From contig JANQPC010000053.1 of assembly GCA_028285485.1 (NCBI GenBank), forward strand, positions 1-40,649: a stretch of DNA of 40,649 nt, read 5' to 3'. The position numbers and the translations under genes were made by a program. The stretch is from Paracoccaceae bacterium (lineage in GTDB: Bacteria; Pseudomonadota; Alphaproteobacteria; Rhodobacterales; Rhodobacteraceae). Below the pieces are notes generated by a model, which worked only from the letters and a program-made list of their open reading frames with translations, did not search any database and had not been told where the DNA came from. This document shows, piece after piece, positions 1 through 7,461 of this stretch. Positions within the stretch are counted from its first letter, which is position 1. Each line of letters starts with the position of its first letter.

Positions 1-549
1 GTGGCCGCAGCGCCGCTTCCCGCGCCCACCCAGGCCCCGGCCACCGAACCCGCCGCAGCCGCGCCGGGGCAGGGCAGCGTTGCCCCGCCGCCGCCGAGCG
101 CCGCCGCGCCGCTGCCCGCCGAAGACGCCACGCCTGAACCCACCGCGGAAGAGCCTGCCTCGCCGCAGATGGCCGAACAGGCCACCGAAGCCTCGGATAC
201 CGCGCGGTTCGTGATGCCCGTCTCCGGCAGCATCATCCGTGCCTATGAGGCAGGCACAAATGATGGCGTGGGCATCGCAGCATCTGCCGGCACGCAGGTG
301 AAGGCGGCCGATGAGGGCACGGTGGCCGCGATCACGCGCGATGCCGATCAGGTGCCGATCATCGTGCTGCGCCACGAGGGCAACCTGCTCACCGTTTATG
401 CCGGGGTCGACAACATCACCGTGGCGAAGGGCGACAGCGTTTCGCGCGGCCAGTCGATCGCGGCGGTGCGCGACGGCAGCCCGAGTTTTGTGCATTTCGA
501 GGTGCGCGACGGGTTCGAGAGCGTCGATCCGATGCCCTACCTCAACTAA
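1..549 (+). CDS. LytM/M23-domain protein, C-terminal part (degenerate, NlpD/EnvC-like)
   Basis: The reading frame is open from the first base, so the N-terminus, which in this family usually carries a lipoprotein signal and LysM repeats, is probably cut off by the window edge. Residues 1-65 are an Ala/Pro-rich linker. Residues about 70-182 are a LytM (peptidase M23) fold ending in VHFEVRDG. The zinc ligands look lost: the usual HxxxD region reads NDGVG, the YAH position reads YAG, and the first His of HxH is replaced in SFVHFEV. In the family, such degenerate LytM domains (EnvC, NlpD) activate periplasmic cell-wall amidases rather than cutting peptidoglycan. A periplasmic amidase-activator role is therefore inferred. 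The next gene begins 3 bases downstream. Confidence 0.8.
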   Translation: MAAAPLPAPTQAPATEPAAAAPGQGSVAPPPPSAAAPLPAEDATPEPTAEEPASPQMAEQATEASDTARFVMPVSGSIIRAYEAGTNDGVGIAASAGTQVKAADEGTVAAITRDADQVPIIVLRHEGNLLTVYAGVDNITVAKGDSVSRGQSIAAVRDGSPSFVHFEVRDGFESVDPMPYLN

Positions 550-552
550 CGG

Positions 553-1407
553 GTGCGGCTGGCCGGCCTGACGCTGCTGGTGTTGGTGGCGTTTGCTTCC
601 AACTCCCTTCTGAACCGCCTGGCGCTGGCCGGGGGCGAAGCGGGTGCTGCGGATTTCGCCGCGCTCCGGCTTGTGAGCGGGGCGGTAGCGCTTGTGGCCA
701 TGGTCTGGCTTTCGGGCGCGCGGGTGCCCTGGGGGCTGGCGCGCCGGCCCGTGGGGGCGGCGGCGATGGTGCTCTATATCCTCGGGTTTTCCTTTGCCTA
801 CCTGACCCTCGATGCCGGTGTGGGGGCGCTGATCCTCTTTGGCGTGGTCCAGATCACGATGTTTGGCGGCGGGCTTTGGGCCGGTGAGCGGCCGGGGCCG
901 CGGCGCTGGGCCGGGGCGTTTATTGCCTTTGGCGGGCTTGCCTGGCTGTGCTGGCCGGCGGGCGCGGTGCGCGTGGATCTTGGCGGTGCGTTCTTGATGG
1001 CGGCGGCGGGGCTCGGCTGGGGCATCTATTCGCTTGTGGGCCGGGGCGGCGGCGCGCCGCTCCCGGCAACGGCTGCCAATTTCACGCTTGCAGTTCCGCC
1101 CGTACTGGCGCTCTGGCTTGTGCTGCCGGGCGGGGTGGAGTTGACGGGCGCCGGGGTGGCGCTGGCGGTGATCTCGGGCGTAGTGACAAGCGGGATCGGC
1201 TATGCGCTCTGGTACACCGTGCTGCCGCAGATCGAAGCCTCCGTCGCGGCGCTGTTGCAGCTTCTGGTGCCGGTGATCGCCGCGCTGGGCGGCATTTTGT
1301 TTCTGGCCGAGCCCCTGACGGCGCGCGCGATCGGGGCGGCGGTGCTGGTTCTTGGCGGGATCGCGCTTGGGATCGCGCGGGCGGCGCCAAAAACGGGCGG
1401 GCGCTAG
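553..1407 (+). CDS. DMT-superfamily permease (EamA domains)
   Basis: This is a 284-residue, almost entirely hydrophobic protein with about ten predicted membrane helices in two repeated EamA halves, the standard layout and length of drug/metabolite transporters. Family members export or import amino acids, metabolites or drugs, and the substrate cannot be read from sequence. The start is GTG at 553, three bases after the preceding stop, with no obvious Shine-Dalgarno motif, so translation may depend on coupling with the LytM gene. The stop codon lies in a CTAG that also supplies the stop of the convergent Nudix gene. Confidence 0.85.
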   Translation: MRLAGLTLLVLVAFASNSLLNRLALAGGEAGAADFAALRLVSGAVALVAMVWLSGARVPWGLARRPVGAAAMVLYILGFSFAYLTLDAGVGALILFGVVQITMFGGGLWAGERPGPRRWAGAFIAFGGLAWLCWPAGAVRVDLGGAFLMAAAGLGWGIYSLVGRGGGAPLPATAANFTLAVPPVLALWLVLPGGVELTGAGVALAVISGVVTSGIGYALWYTVLPQIEASVAALLQLLVPVIAALGGILFLAEPLTARAIGAAVLVLGGIALGIARAAPKTGGR

Positions 1408-1850
1408 CGCAGGATCGGCTCCAGCGGATCGTAGGTGATCGCGCCTGTGCCCCAGGCCACATCCGGCAGGCTGTCGGGCTTGAAGCGCAGGGCTTCAAGT
1501 TCCACCCGCGTCACGAAGCGGCGTTTTGTAACCACGCCTTCGGGATCGGCCCAGTCGCCCCCGATGGTGCCTGCGGTGATCTCGCAGCGGAAGTAGATGT
1601 CGATCTGGTGGAAGCTGCGGCCCGGATCGTGGAATTCATTAACAAGCGCCACGCTGCCGACTTCGACCGTGAGGCCGGTTTCCTCATGGATCTCCCGGAT
1701 CAGGTTATCGGGCAGCGATTGGCCGGGCTCCACCCCGCCGCCGGGCGCACACCAGAGATCGGAGGAGTTGCCGGGCCAAGCGTTGACAATCAGAAGCCTG
1801 TCATCGGCCATCACGATCCCGCGCACGGCGAGGCGGGGCCTAGCGGCCAT
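1404..1850 (-). CDS. Nudix hydrolase
   Basis: This 148-residue protein has a recognisable Nudix box around residues 38-60: GGGVEPGQ, then REIHEETGL. The REUxEExGU catalytic core is intact. The first Glu of the box (GX5E) is replaced by Gln, a position that varies in the family. Nudix enzymes hydrolyse nucleoside diphosphates linked to another moiety; the substrate here is unknown. The gene starts inside the end of purK (11-base overlap), so it is the last gene of a purE-purK-nudix operon. It ends on a CTAG shared with the convergent permease gene. Confidence 0.85.
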   Translation of the reverse strand: MAARPRLAVRGIVMADDRLLIVNAWPGNSSDLWCAPGGGVEPGQSLPDNLIREIHEETGLTVEVGSVALVNEFHDPGRSFHQIDIYFRCEITAGTIGGDWADPEGVVTKRRFVTRVELEALRFKPDSLPDVAWGTGAITYDPLEPILR

Positions 1851-2913
1851 CGCCGATCACGCGGTTGACGTGGCCCATCTTGCGGCCCGCGCGCGCCTCG
1901 GCCTTCCCATAGAGGTGGATCGCGGCGCCGGTGCAGGCAATTTCGGGGATCCGCAGCACATCGTCGCCAATGAGGTTTTCCATCTCGATATCGGCGTGGC
2001 GCTCTGTGGAGCCAAGCGGCCATCCGGCGATGGCGCGGATATGCTGTTCGAACTGGCAGGTCAGGCAGCCGTTCTGAGTCCAATGCCCCGAATTGTGCAC
2101 GCGGGGGGCAAACTCGTTCACGATGAGACTATGATCGGTGACAAAGAGCTCTACGCCGATGACCCCAACATAATCCAGCGATGTCAGGATCTTGGCGGCA
2201 ATTTCTTCCGCACCGCGTGAAAGCGCGGGGCTGAGGGCGCTGGGAACGGTGGTTTTGCGCAGGATCCCGTCGCGGTGCACGTTCTCGCCCGGGGTGTAGG
2301 CTGTGATTTCTCCGCTCCGGTTTCTGGCCGCGATCACAGAGACTTCGGCCGAGAAGCTCACGAAGCCCACAAGAATGGCGGGCGCGCCCTTCAGTGCCGC
2401 GAGGGCGTCTGCTGCCATGGCGGGATCTGTGAGCCGCGCCTGGCCCTTGCCGTCATAACCGAAACGGCGGGTTTTGAGGATGGCGGGCGTGCCAAGCGCC
2501 GCAAGCGCGGCCTCCAGCGCCCCCAAGGTATCGACCGCGGCGAAGGGGGCCGTGGCGAGGCCGAGCTCTGCCAGAAAGGTTTTTTCATCGAGCCTGTCCT
2601 GGCTCGTGGCAAGGGCGCGGCGGCCCGGACGGATCGGTGCAGACGCCTCGATGAGATCAAGCGCCGCGGTGGGCACGTTTTCGAACTCGTAGGTAACGAC
2701 ATCTACGGATTGGGCAAAGCGCGCCAGCGCCGCGGCATCATCATAGGGCGCCGTCGTCACTGCATGGGCCACCTGCGCGGCGGGGCAATCGGCGCCGGGT
2801 TCGAAGATATGGCAGCGGTAGCCCAGGCGCGCGGCAGCGACCGAAAGCATGCGGCCAAGCTGCCCGCCGCCCAGAATGCCGATGGTAGCGCCGGGCGGCA
2901 GCGGTTCAGCCAT
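1840..2913 (-). CDS. purK: 5-(carboxyamino)imidazole ribonucleotide synthase
   Basis: PurK converts AIR, bicarbonate and ATP into N5-CAIR in purine synthesis and hands the product to PurE. The 357-residue protein opens with a dinucleotide-binding-like [12 protein letters not shown] motif and continues through an ATP-grasp domain ([12 protein letters not shown], then [15 protein letters not shown]). Its length matches the family. The frame is open further upstream, but that stretch lies inside purE. The chosen ATG at 2913 overlaps the purE stop by 8 bases, implying translational coupling. Confidence 0.96.
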   Translation of the reverse strand: MAEPLPPGATIGILGGGQLGRMLSVAAARLGYRCHIFEPGADCPAAQVAHAVTTAPYDDAAALARFAQSVDVVTYEFENVPTAALDLIEASAPIRPGRRALATSQDRLDEKTFLAELGLATAPFAAVDTLGALEAALAALGTPAILKTRRFGYDGKGQARLTDPAMAADALAALKGAPAILVGFVSFSAEVSVIAARNRSGEITAYTPGENVHRDGILRKTTVPSALSPALSRGAEEIAAKILTSLDYVGVIGVELFVTDHSLIVNEFAPRVHNSGHWTQNGCLTCQFEQHIRAIAGWPLGSTERHADIEMENLIGDDVLRIPEIACTGAAIHLYGKAEARAGRKMGHVNRVIGDGR

Positions 2914-3388
2914 CCTGCGGCGCCTCGGGGATTGCTGCGGAAAGATCCGCGCGCCAGGCTTCGAGCCGCGTGGCCAGGGCCGGGTCCGCCAAAGCAAGGA
3001 TTTCGGCGGCCATGAGGCCCGCATTCACCGCCCCCGCTGCCCCGATGGCCATGGTGGCAACAGGAAAGCCGCGCGGCATCTGAACGATGGAATACAGGCT
3101 ATCCTGCCCGCCCAGCGCTTTGGTTTCGACCGGCACGCCGATCACAGGCAGGCGGGTTTTCGAGGCCATCATGCCCGGCAGATGCGCGGCGCCACCGGCG
3201 CCTGCGATGATCACCTTCAGGCCCCGGTCAACGGCGGTTTTGCCGTAGTCCCACAACCTGTCGGGCGTGCGGTGGGCCGAAACGATACGCGCCTCATGCG
3301 CCACGCCCAGTTGGTCCAGCGTTTCCGCCGCCCCGCGCATGGTCGCCCAGTCCGACTGGCTGCCCATGATGATGCCGACTTCGGCCAT
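2906..3388 (-). CDS. purE: N5-carboxyaminoimidazole ribonucleotide mutase
   Basis: PurE moves the carboxyl group of N5-CAIR to give CAIR in purine biosynthesis. The 160-residue protein carries the class I signatures: [10 protein letters not shown] at the N-terminus, SAHRTPDRL and [12 protein letters not shown]. An in-frame GTG lies 12 bases upstream (3400). The ATG at 3388 is preferred because a G-rich GGGGGCGG sits just ahead of it and it places the GxIMGS motif at the usual distance. It is the first gene of purE-purK-nudix, with its own promoter in the gap after the DUF465 gene. Confidence 0.95.
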   Translation of the reverse strand: MAEVGIIMGSQSDWATMRGAAETLDQLGVAHEARIVSAHRTPDRLWDYGKTAVDRGLKVIIAGAGGAAHLPGMMASKTRLPVIGVPVETKALGGQDSLYSIVQMPRGFPVATMAIGAAGAVNAGLMAAEILALADPALATRLEAWRADLSAAIPEAPQDG

Positions 3389-3429
3389 ATCCGCCCCCAC
3401 ATCCGCGCCGATGGCGATCAGAGCGGCGG

Positions 3430-3457
3430 ACTATAGCGGGGCGCGCCCAGTGTGCAA
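3430..3457 (-). promoter_or_regulatory. Candidate sigma70 promoter of purEK
   Basis: Read on the minus strand, TTGCAC (3452-3457) and TATAGT (3430-3435) are separated by 16 bases and lie about 40 bases before the purE ATG. The -10 matches five of six consensus positions and the -35 keeps TTG. The -35 lies in one copy of a 10-base direct repeat. Confidence 0.55.
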
Positions 3458-3474
3458 TCAACCTGTGTGCAATC
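3450..3474. repeat. 10-base direct repeat overlapping the purE -35 box
   Basis: GTGTGCAATC occurs at 3450-3459 and again at 3465-3474, a 15-base period. The second copy runs into GCAC, forming a GTGC-aatc-GCAC inverted repeat (3467-3478). Overlap with the -35 region would suit an operator. No regulator is identified. Confidence 0.6.
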
Positions 3475-3481
3475 GCACTGC

Positions 3482-3700
3482 TCAGGCGATGATGTCGGGC
3501 GTGAGGCGATCTTCGAGCTGCGCGATCCGGTCTTTCAGGCTGAGTTTCTGCTTTTTCAGCCGCTGGAGCGTAAGCGCATCGGCGGTGCCCTTGGCCTGAA
3601 GCGCGTGAATCGCTTCATCCAGATCCCGGTGCTCACGGCGCAGAAGCTCCAGCTTCACGCGCAAAACCTCTTCGGTTTCCATCTGTTCGGGCGCATTCAT
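3482..3700 (-). CDS. DUF465 (YdcH-like) small coiled-coil protein
   Basis: This 72-residue, highly charged protein is almost all heptad-like helix: METEEVLRVKLELLRREH, then LKKQKLSLKDRIAQLED. The LKxQKLxLKDxI pattern is the DUF465/YdcH hallmark. The family's biochemical role is not established. The gene is divergent from hsp20 and has its own promoter-like sequence. It ends 93 bases before purE, which also has its own promoter. Confidence 0.85.
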   Translation of the reverse strand: MNAPEQMETEEVLRVKLELLRREHRDLDEAIHALQAKGTADALTLQRLKKQKLSLKDRIAQLEDRLTPDIIA

Positions 3701-3736
3701 GGGCGATCTGTGGGCAAAGTTTCGGTTCGTTGCGCT

Positions 3737-3765
3737 TAGATAGGGGGAAACGGGCGATGTTTCAA
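3737..3765 (-). promoter_or_regulatory. Candidate promoter of the DUF465 gene
   Basis: On the minus strand, TTGAAA (3760-3765) is followed after 17 bases by TATCTA (3737-3742). The -10 is preceded by a run of C's (CCCCCTATCTA). The pair therefore reads as a sigma70 promoter and also resembles the RpoH pattern of TTGAAA with CCCCATNT. It is divergent from the hsp20 promoter. Confidence 0.4.
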
Positions 3766-3779
3766 AATCTTCGATGAAC

Positions 3780-3808
3780 CTTGCGAGGCACTGCCCGCCG
3801 CCCCATAT
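3780..3808 (+). promoter_or_regulatory. Candidate RpoH (sigma32) heat-shock promoter of hsp20
   Basis: CTTGCGA (3780-3786) and CCCCATAT (3801-3808) are separated by 14 bases. The E. coli sigma32 consensus is CTTGAAA and CCCCATNT with a spacer of this order, and the -10 match is essentially complete. The predicted transcript would begin near 3814-3818, giving a leader of about 50 bases before the Hsp20 ATG. Confidence 0.65.
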
Positions 3809-3811
3809 CCT

Positions 3812-3867
3812 GGTTGTGGCTGCCGAATGCGGGGCCGCAGAGACCTGTCGCTTGCAAAGGACGCGTC
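3812..3867 (+). promoter_or_regulatory. ROSE-like RNA thermometer in the hsp20 leader
   Basis: The last hairpin pairs GTC (3847-3849) with GAC (3860-3862) and CTT (3851-3853) with AAG (3857-3859). G3850 is bulged and the loop is GCA. It buries the Shine-Dalgarno AAGGA (3857-3861), six bases before the ATG. UCGCU opposite AGGA with a bulged G is the pattern known for ROSE elements of small heat-shock genes. An upstream hairpin can form between GGT..CTGC (3812-3823) and GCAG..ACC (3837-3845). The structure was drawn by hand, with no energy calculation. Confidence 0.6.
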
Positions 3868-4287
3868 ATGACGAAGCTAACCCTTGGTTCGCACCCGTTT
3901 CTTCTGGGGTTCGAGGAACTCGAACGTTTGGTGGAACGCACCGCCAAAAGCGAGGGGAACGGGTACCCGCCCTACAATATCGAACAGACGAGCGAGACGG
4001 GCTATCGCATCACGCTTGCGGTGGCCGGGTTCTCCGAAGATGATCTTTCGATCACGATTGAGGATCAGAGCCTGGTGATCCGCGGGCGGCAATCCGATGA
4101 GGGGCAGGACCGGATCTTCCTGCATCGCGGTATCGCGGCGCGGCAGTTCCAGCGCAGTTTCGTTCTGGCCGATGGCGTGGAAGTGGATGGGGCGCGCACC
4201 GAGAACGGCCTGCTGCACGTAGATCTGAAGCGTTCCGAACCCGAGCGGATCGTGCAGACCATTGAAATCAGGAAGGGTAAGGGGTGA
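3868..4287 (+). CDS. Small heat-shock protein, Hsp20/IbpA family
   Basis: This is a 139-residue alpha-crystallin-domain holdase that binds unfolding proteins in the cytoplasm. The domain spans about residues 35-130: PPYNIEQTSETGYRITLAVAGF, a VIRGRQ strand, GIAARQFQRSFVLADGVEV, and NGLLHVDL near the C-terminus. The ATG at 3868 was chosen because the frame upstream runs through the heat-shock promoter, and an AAGGA lies at good spacing. Expression is probably controlled both by RpoH and by the leader hairpin. A DUF1150 gene follows after 4 bases. Confidence 0.93.
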   Translation: MTKLTLGSHPFLLGFEELERLVERTAKSEGNGYPPYNIEQTSETGYRITLAVAGFSEDDLSITIEDQSLVIRGRQSDEGQDRIFLHRGIAARQFQRSFVLADGVEVDGARTENGLLHVDLKRSEPERIVQTIEIRKGKG

Positions 4288-4291
4288 GCAA

Positions 4292-4519
4292 ATGAACACA
4301 GCATATGACATGACCAAGCCCGGCGCCGAAGATATCGTTTACGTGCGCCCCGTGGCGGTGGCGGATCTGCCGAGCGATTTGCAGGATCAGGTGACCGGAA
4401 CCGATACGGTCTACGCGGTTCACAATGCAGAGGGCGCGCGGCTCGCGCTGGTGAAAGATCGCACGATGGCCTTCGTTCTGGCCAAGCAGAACGATCTTGA
4501 TGTTGTGAGCGTTCACTAG
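4292..4519 (+). CDS. DUF1150 family protein
   Basis: This 75-residue soluble protein (IVYVRPV, then YAVHNAEGARLALVKDR, then ending LDVVSVH) matches the DUF1150 pattern, which in Alphaproteobacteria often sits next to hsp20. Its function is not known. It begins 4 bases after the hsp20 stop, so it should share the heat-shock promoter. The ATG at 4292 is preferred over an in-frame ATG at 4262 that lies inside hsp20. Confidence 0.85.
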   Translation: MNTAYDMTKPGAEDIVYVRPVAVADLPSDLQDQVTGTDTVYAVHNAEGARLALVKDRTMAFVLAKQNDLDVVSVH

Positions 4520-4535
4520 GGGCGGAGGTCAGAAC

Positions 4536-4607
4536 GGCGCGCTTACTGGCGCCGGTTGCCTGGGAAGCGGGGCGCTTGGCGGGCCGTGACCGGCAGGCTT
4601 CGGCTGC
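4536..4607. terminator. Weak stem-loops between convergent genes
   Basis: The 98-base gap between the DUF1150 gene and the convergent SDR gene holds GGCGC-8-GCGCC (4536-4553) and a UUCG-type hairpin (4593-4607). Neither has a T tract, so terminator function is only a possibility. Confidence 0.25.
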
Positions 4608-4617
4608 ATTCGGGGCC

Positions 4618-5265
4618 TCAATAGGGATGATCGCGGCCGTCCCAGGTTTCAAAACACCCCGTTGTTTCGAGCGAGAGCGCATCGAACCGGGCCATCAGCC
4701 CATCGGCGGCCAGATCCACGGTGATCTCCGCGGACGCACCACCCATATCCGTTTGCACCCAGCCGGGGTGGTAGATGCCCACGGCGATCCCCTCTGCCTT
4801 AAGATCGCTGGCGAGGTTGCGCCCCAGGTTCAGCGCGGCGGCTTTTGAGGCGCGGTAGATGTAGGAGCCGCCCGGCGCGCGGGTGTGAGAGGCCATCTGG
4901 CTTGAGATCACCGCGATCTTTGCCCCCTGCGCCGCGCGGAGGTTCGCAAGGAGCGATTGTACGGTGAGAAACACGCCGGTGACATTTGTGGCAAACCCCT
5001 CCGCCCAAAGCGGGGCGGGGTAGCCCGCATCGAGCGTTTCGCCGCGATCGGGATAGACCCCAGCATTACAGACCAGAAGCGAGATGGCTTGCCCCTCTAG
5101 CCGTGCGGCCAGGGCGGCGTGGCTTTCCGGTGCGCGCACGTCGTCTTCCCAGCCTTCGGCGCGCCCGCCCGCGCGGCGGGTGCCGATCACCGGGCCGCGG
5201 GCCGCATAGCGATCCCAAAGCGCGCGGCCTATGCCGCGATTGGCGCCAGTGATCAGAACGGTCAT
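4618..5265 (-). CDS. Short-chain dehydrogenase/reductase
   Basis: This 215-residue Rossmann-fold NAD(P)-dependent oxidoreductase has the cofactor motif TGANRGIG near the N-terminus, CNAGV, a catalytic Ser in AVISSQM, and the YIYRASK active-site Tyr/Lys. The length is a little below the usual 240-250, with a short C-terminus. In the C-factor/YdfG-like part of the family the substrates vary, so none is assigned. The gene starts 4 bases after the stop of the upstream DUF1178 gene, so the two probably form an operon. Confidence 0.88.
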   Translation of the reverse strand: MTVLITGANRGIGRALWDRYAARGPVIGTRRAGGRAEGWEDDVRAPESHAALAARLEGQAISLLVCNAGVYPDRGETLDAGYPAPLWAEGFATNVTGVFLTVQSLLANLRAAQGAKIAVISSQMASHTRAPGGSYIYRASKAAALNLGRNLASDLKAEGIAVGIYHPGWVQTDMGGASAEITVDLAADGLMARFDALSLETTGCFETWDGRDHPY

Positions 5266-5269
5266 CGCG

Positions 5270-5704
5270 CTAGTTCGTCTTCGCTTTCGGGATGAAGGGC
5301 AGGGGGGCGACGGGCACCCCGTCTTGGAGAAGTTTCACCGCCTCTTCCCGCTTTGCCTCGCCATAGATCGCGCGATCCGGCGCATCGCCATCATGGATCG
5401 CGCGGGCCTCTGCCGCGAAGCTCATCCCGACATATTCGGAGTTCTTCTCCACATGATCGCGCAGTTCCTTCAGCGCCGCCGCACGGGGATCGGGCTTGGC
5501 CGGAACCGCCGGCTCGGCGGGGGCCGGTGCTGCGTTGCGCGCCGGGCGCACGCGAGGTGCCATGATCGCCTTCTCAATCTCCGCATCGCCGCAATCGGGG
5601 CAGGTAACGAGCCCGCGCGCGTTCAAATCCTCAAACGCCGTGTTCGATTGGAACCAGCTTTCGAACCGGTGATCTTGGGAGCATTTGAGCGTGAAGCGGA
5701 TCAT
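5270..5704 (-). CDS. DUF1178 family protein
   Basis: This 144-residue protein begins MIRFTLKCSQDHRFESWF and has a zinc-ribbon-like CxxCG at VTCPDCGDAEIEKAIMAPRV. These are hallmarks of DUF1178, a family common in Proteobacteria whose function is not known. An Ala/Pro-rich linker (about residues 55-80) joins the ribbon to a helical C-terminal part. It is the first gene of a two-gene unit with the SDR gene and is divergent from the glutathione peroxidase gene. Confidence 0.85.
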   Translation of the reverse strand: MIRFTLKCSQDHRFESWFQSNTAFEDLNARGLVTCPDCGDAEIEKAIMAPRVRPARNAAPAPAEPAVPAKPDPRAAALKELRDHVEKNSEYVGMSFAAEARAIHDGDAPDRAIYGEAKREEAVKLLQDGVPVAPLPFIPKAKTN

Positions 5705-5812
5705 CGGGCGAATTTATGAGGTGGGCGAGAAAAATCAAACCCTTGCATTGCTCAATTGCGGCCAAATGCCGGGGCGCTTGAATCCTGCACGCGAAGCGAT
5801 ACCTCTCGGCCC

Positions 5813-6343
5813 ATGATCACGCGGCGAAGCTTTCTGGCGATGGCGGGCGCTCTGGCGGCCTGCCCGGCGCTGGCGCGCGAGGGCGGCTTCGCATTCCCCT
5901 CCATCGATGGCGGCATATTGGCGTTGAACGATTGGCGGGGCAGCCCGGTGCTGGTGGTCAACACCGCTTCGCTTTGCGGCTTTGCCCCGCAATATGAGGG
6001 ACTTCAGGCGCTTTATGACAGCTACCGCGCGCGCGGGCTGATCGTGCTGGCGGTGCCCTCGGACGATTTCGCGCAAGAGCTTGGCACCTCCGATGAGGTG
6101 ATGGCGTTTTGCGAGATCAACTTTGGGCTCGATCTGCCGATGGCTGATATCAGCCGGGTCCGGGGGCCCGGCGCGCATCCGTTCTACCGCTGGCTTGCGG
6201 AAGCCCACGGGTTTGAGCCGCAGTGGAACTTCAACAAGGTGCTAATCGGGCCGGACGGCGCCTATGTTGCCCATTGGGGCAGCCGGGTGCGGCCCGAGAA
6301 CCGGCATATCAGGGCGCAGATCGAGGCGCTTTTGCCGCGATGA
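5813..6343 (+). CDS. Glutathione peroxidase family protein with signal peptide
   Basis: This is a 176-residue thiol peroxidase that reduces hydrogen peroxide or organic peroxides. The N-terminus, MITRRSFLAMAGALAACPALA, looks like a signal peptide with an RR pair, so export (possibly Tat) to the periplasm is likely. The active-site Cys is in NTASLCGFAPQYEGL, and WNFNKVLI carries the conserved Trp/Asn. The Gln-containing loop reads VPSDDFAQE. The frame is open 57 bases further upstream, but the ATG at 5813 opens the signal peptide. The stop overlaps the next start (ATGA). Confidence 0.88.
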   Translation: MITRRSFLAMAGALAACPALAREGGFAFPSIDGGILALNDWRGSPVLVVNTASLCGFAPQYEGLQALYDSYRARGLIVLAVPSDDFAQELGTSDEVMAFCEINFGLDLPMADISRVRGPGAHPFYRWLAEAHGFEPQWNFNKVLIGPDGAYVAHWGSRVRPENRHIRAQIEALLPR

Positions 6344-7461
6344 CGGCCCCGCGGCTGATCGGCCATGAGATCTACCGCCGCTCCACCTATGGAAGCTGGC
6401 ATCCATTGCGGATCGCGCGGGTTTCCACCGTGCTGGATCTTTCCCGCGCCCTGGGATGGCTGCCGCCCGCGCAATACATCACCAGCCCGCGCGCGCGCCC
6501 CACGGCGCTGACGGCCTGGCACACGCCCGCCTATATCGCGGCCCTTCAGGCGGCGGAAAAGGCGGGCGCGGTGGATGATGCAACACGCGCGCGCCACGGG
6601 CTTGGAACCACCTCCAACCCCGTTTTTTCCGAGATGTTTCGCCGCCCGGCTACTGCGACGGGCGCCTCGATTCTGGCCGGGGAGCTTTTGCGCGCGCCCG
6701 GGGTGATCCACTCGCCCGCCGGCGGCACGCATCACGGATTTCCCGATCGCGCCAACGGGTTTTGCTATCTCAACGATCCGGTTTTCGCGATCCTGTCGCT
6801 TCGCGCCTCGGGCCTGCGCCGGATCGCCTATGTGGATATCGATGCGCATCACTGCGATGGGGTGGAGCACGCCTTTCAGGGTGATACGGATGTTCTGATG
6901 ATCTCGATCCACGAAGAACGGCGCTGGCCATTCACCGGTGCGCTGGCGGATCGGGGGGCGGGCGAGGTGTGGAACCTGCCCGTGCCTAAGGGCTTCAACG
7001 ATAGCGAGATGGCGGCGGTGCGCGAGCGGCTGATCCTGCCCCGGGTGGCGGCATTCCGGCCAGAGGCGATCGTGCTGCAATGCGGGGCGGATGCGGTGGC
7101 CGAAGATCCGCTTTCGCGGCTTGCGCTTTCCAACAACGCCCATTGGGCGGTGGTGGCGGCGCTTCGGGCGATGACGAACCGGTTTCTGGTGCTGGGTGGC
7201 GGGGGGTATAACCCATGGTCCGTCGGGCGGCTCTGGGCAGGCGTTTGGGCCACGCTCAATGGCGCGGAGATCCCCGACCGGCTGCCGCCCGCGGCGGAGG
7301 CGGTGCTGCGCAGGCTCACCTGGCCCGGGCGGGCACGGCGCGATCCCTGGCCCGAGCCCTGGTTCACAACGCTTCGCGACCCGCCGCGCGAGGGGCCTGT
7401 GCGGGACGAGCTCTGCGCGGGGCTTTCCGCGCTTGAGGAGCGTGCCGCGATATGGGCCTGA
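6340..7461 (+). CDS. Histone-deacetylase-like amidohydrolase (AcuC/class II HDAC family)
   Basis: This 373-residue protein belongs to the arginase/deacetylase fold family. The signatures are SPAGGTHHGFPDRANGFCYL (the HH pair and metal-site region), YVDIDAHHCDG (metal-binding Asp/His) and GGGGYNP (transition-state Tyr). Bacterial members deacetylate acetyl-lysine, acetylpolyamines or small amides; the substrate here is open. The ATG at 6340 forms an ATGA overlap with the peroxidase stop, and the C-terminus overlaps thpR by 10 bases, so the three genes form one coupled operon. Confidence 0.9.
   Translation: MTAPRLIGHEIYRRSTYGSWHPLRIARVSTVLDLSRALGWLPPAQYITSPRARPTALTAWHTPAYIAALQAAEKAGAVDDATRARHGLGTTSNPVFSEMFRRPATATGASILAGELLRAPGVIHSPAGGTHHGFPDRANGFCYLNDPVFAILSLRASGLRRIAYVDIDAHHCDGVEHAFQGDTDVLMISIHEERRWPFTGALADRGAGEVWNLPVPKGFNDSEMAAVRERLILPRVAAFRPEAIVLQCGADAVAEDPLSRLALSNNAHWAVVAALRAMTNRFLVLGGGGYNPWSVGRLWAGVWATLNGAEIPDRLPPAAEAVLRRLTWPGRARRDPWPEPWFTTLRDPPREGPVRDELCAGLSALEERAAIWA

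Noticed and set aside
681-689. GGCGGTAGC inside the permease gene as an ops element
   Set aside because: It lies within coding sequence far from any polysaccharide promoter; taken as a chance match, and used as a caution for the leader element.
3389-3400. GTG at 3400 as the purE start
   Set aside because: The ATG four codons later has a G-rich ribosome-binding site and gives the usual PurE N-terminus.
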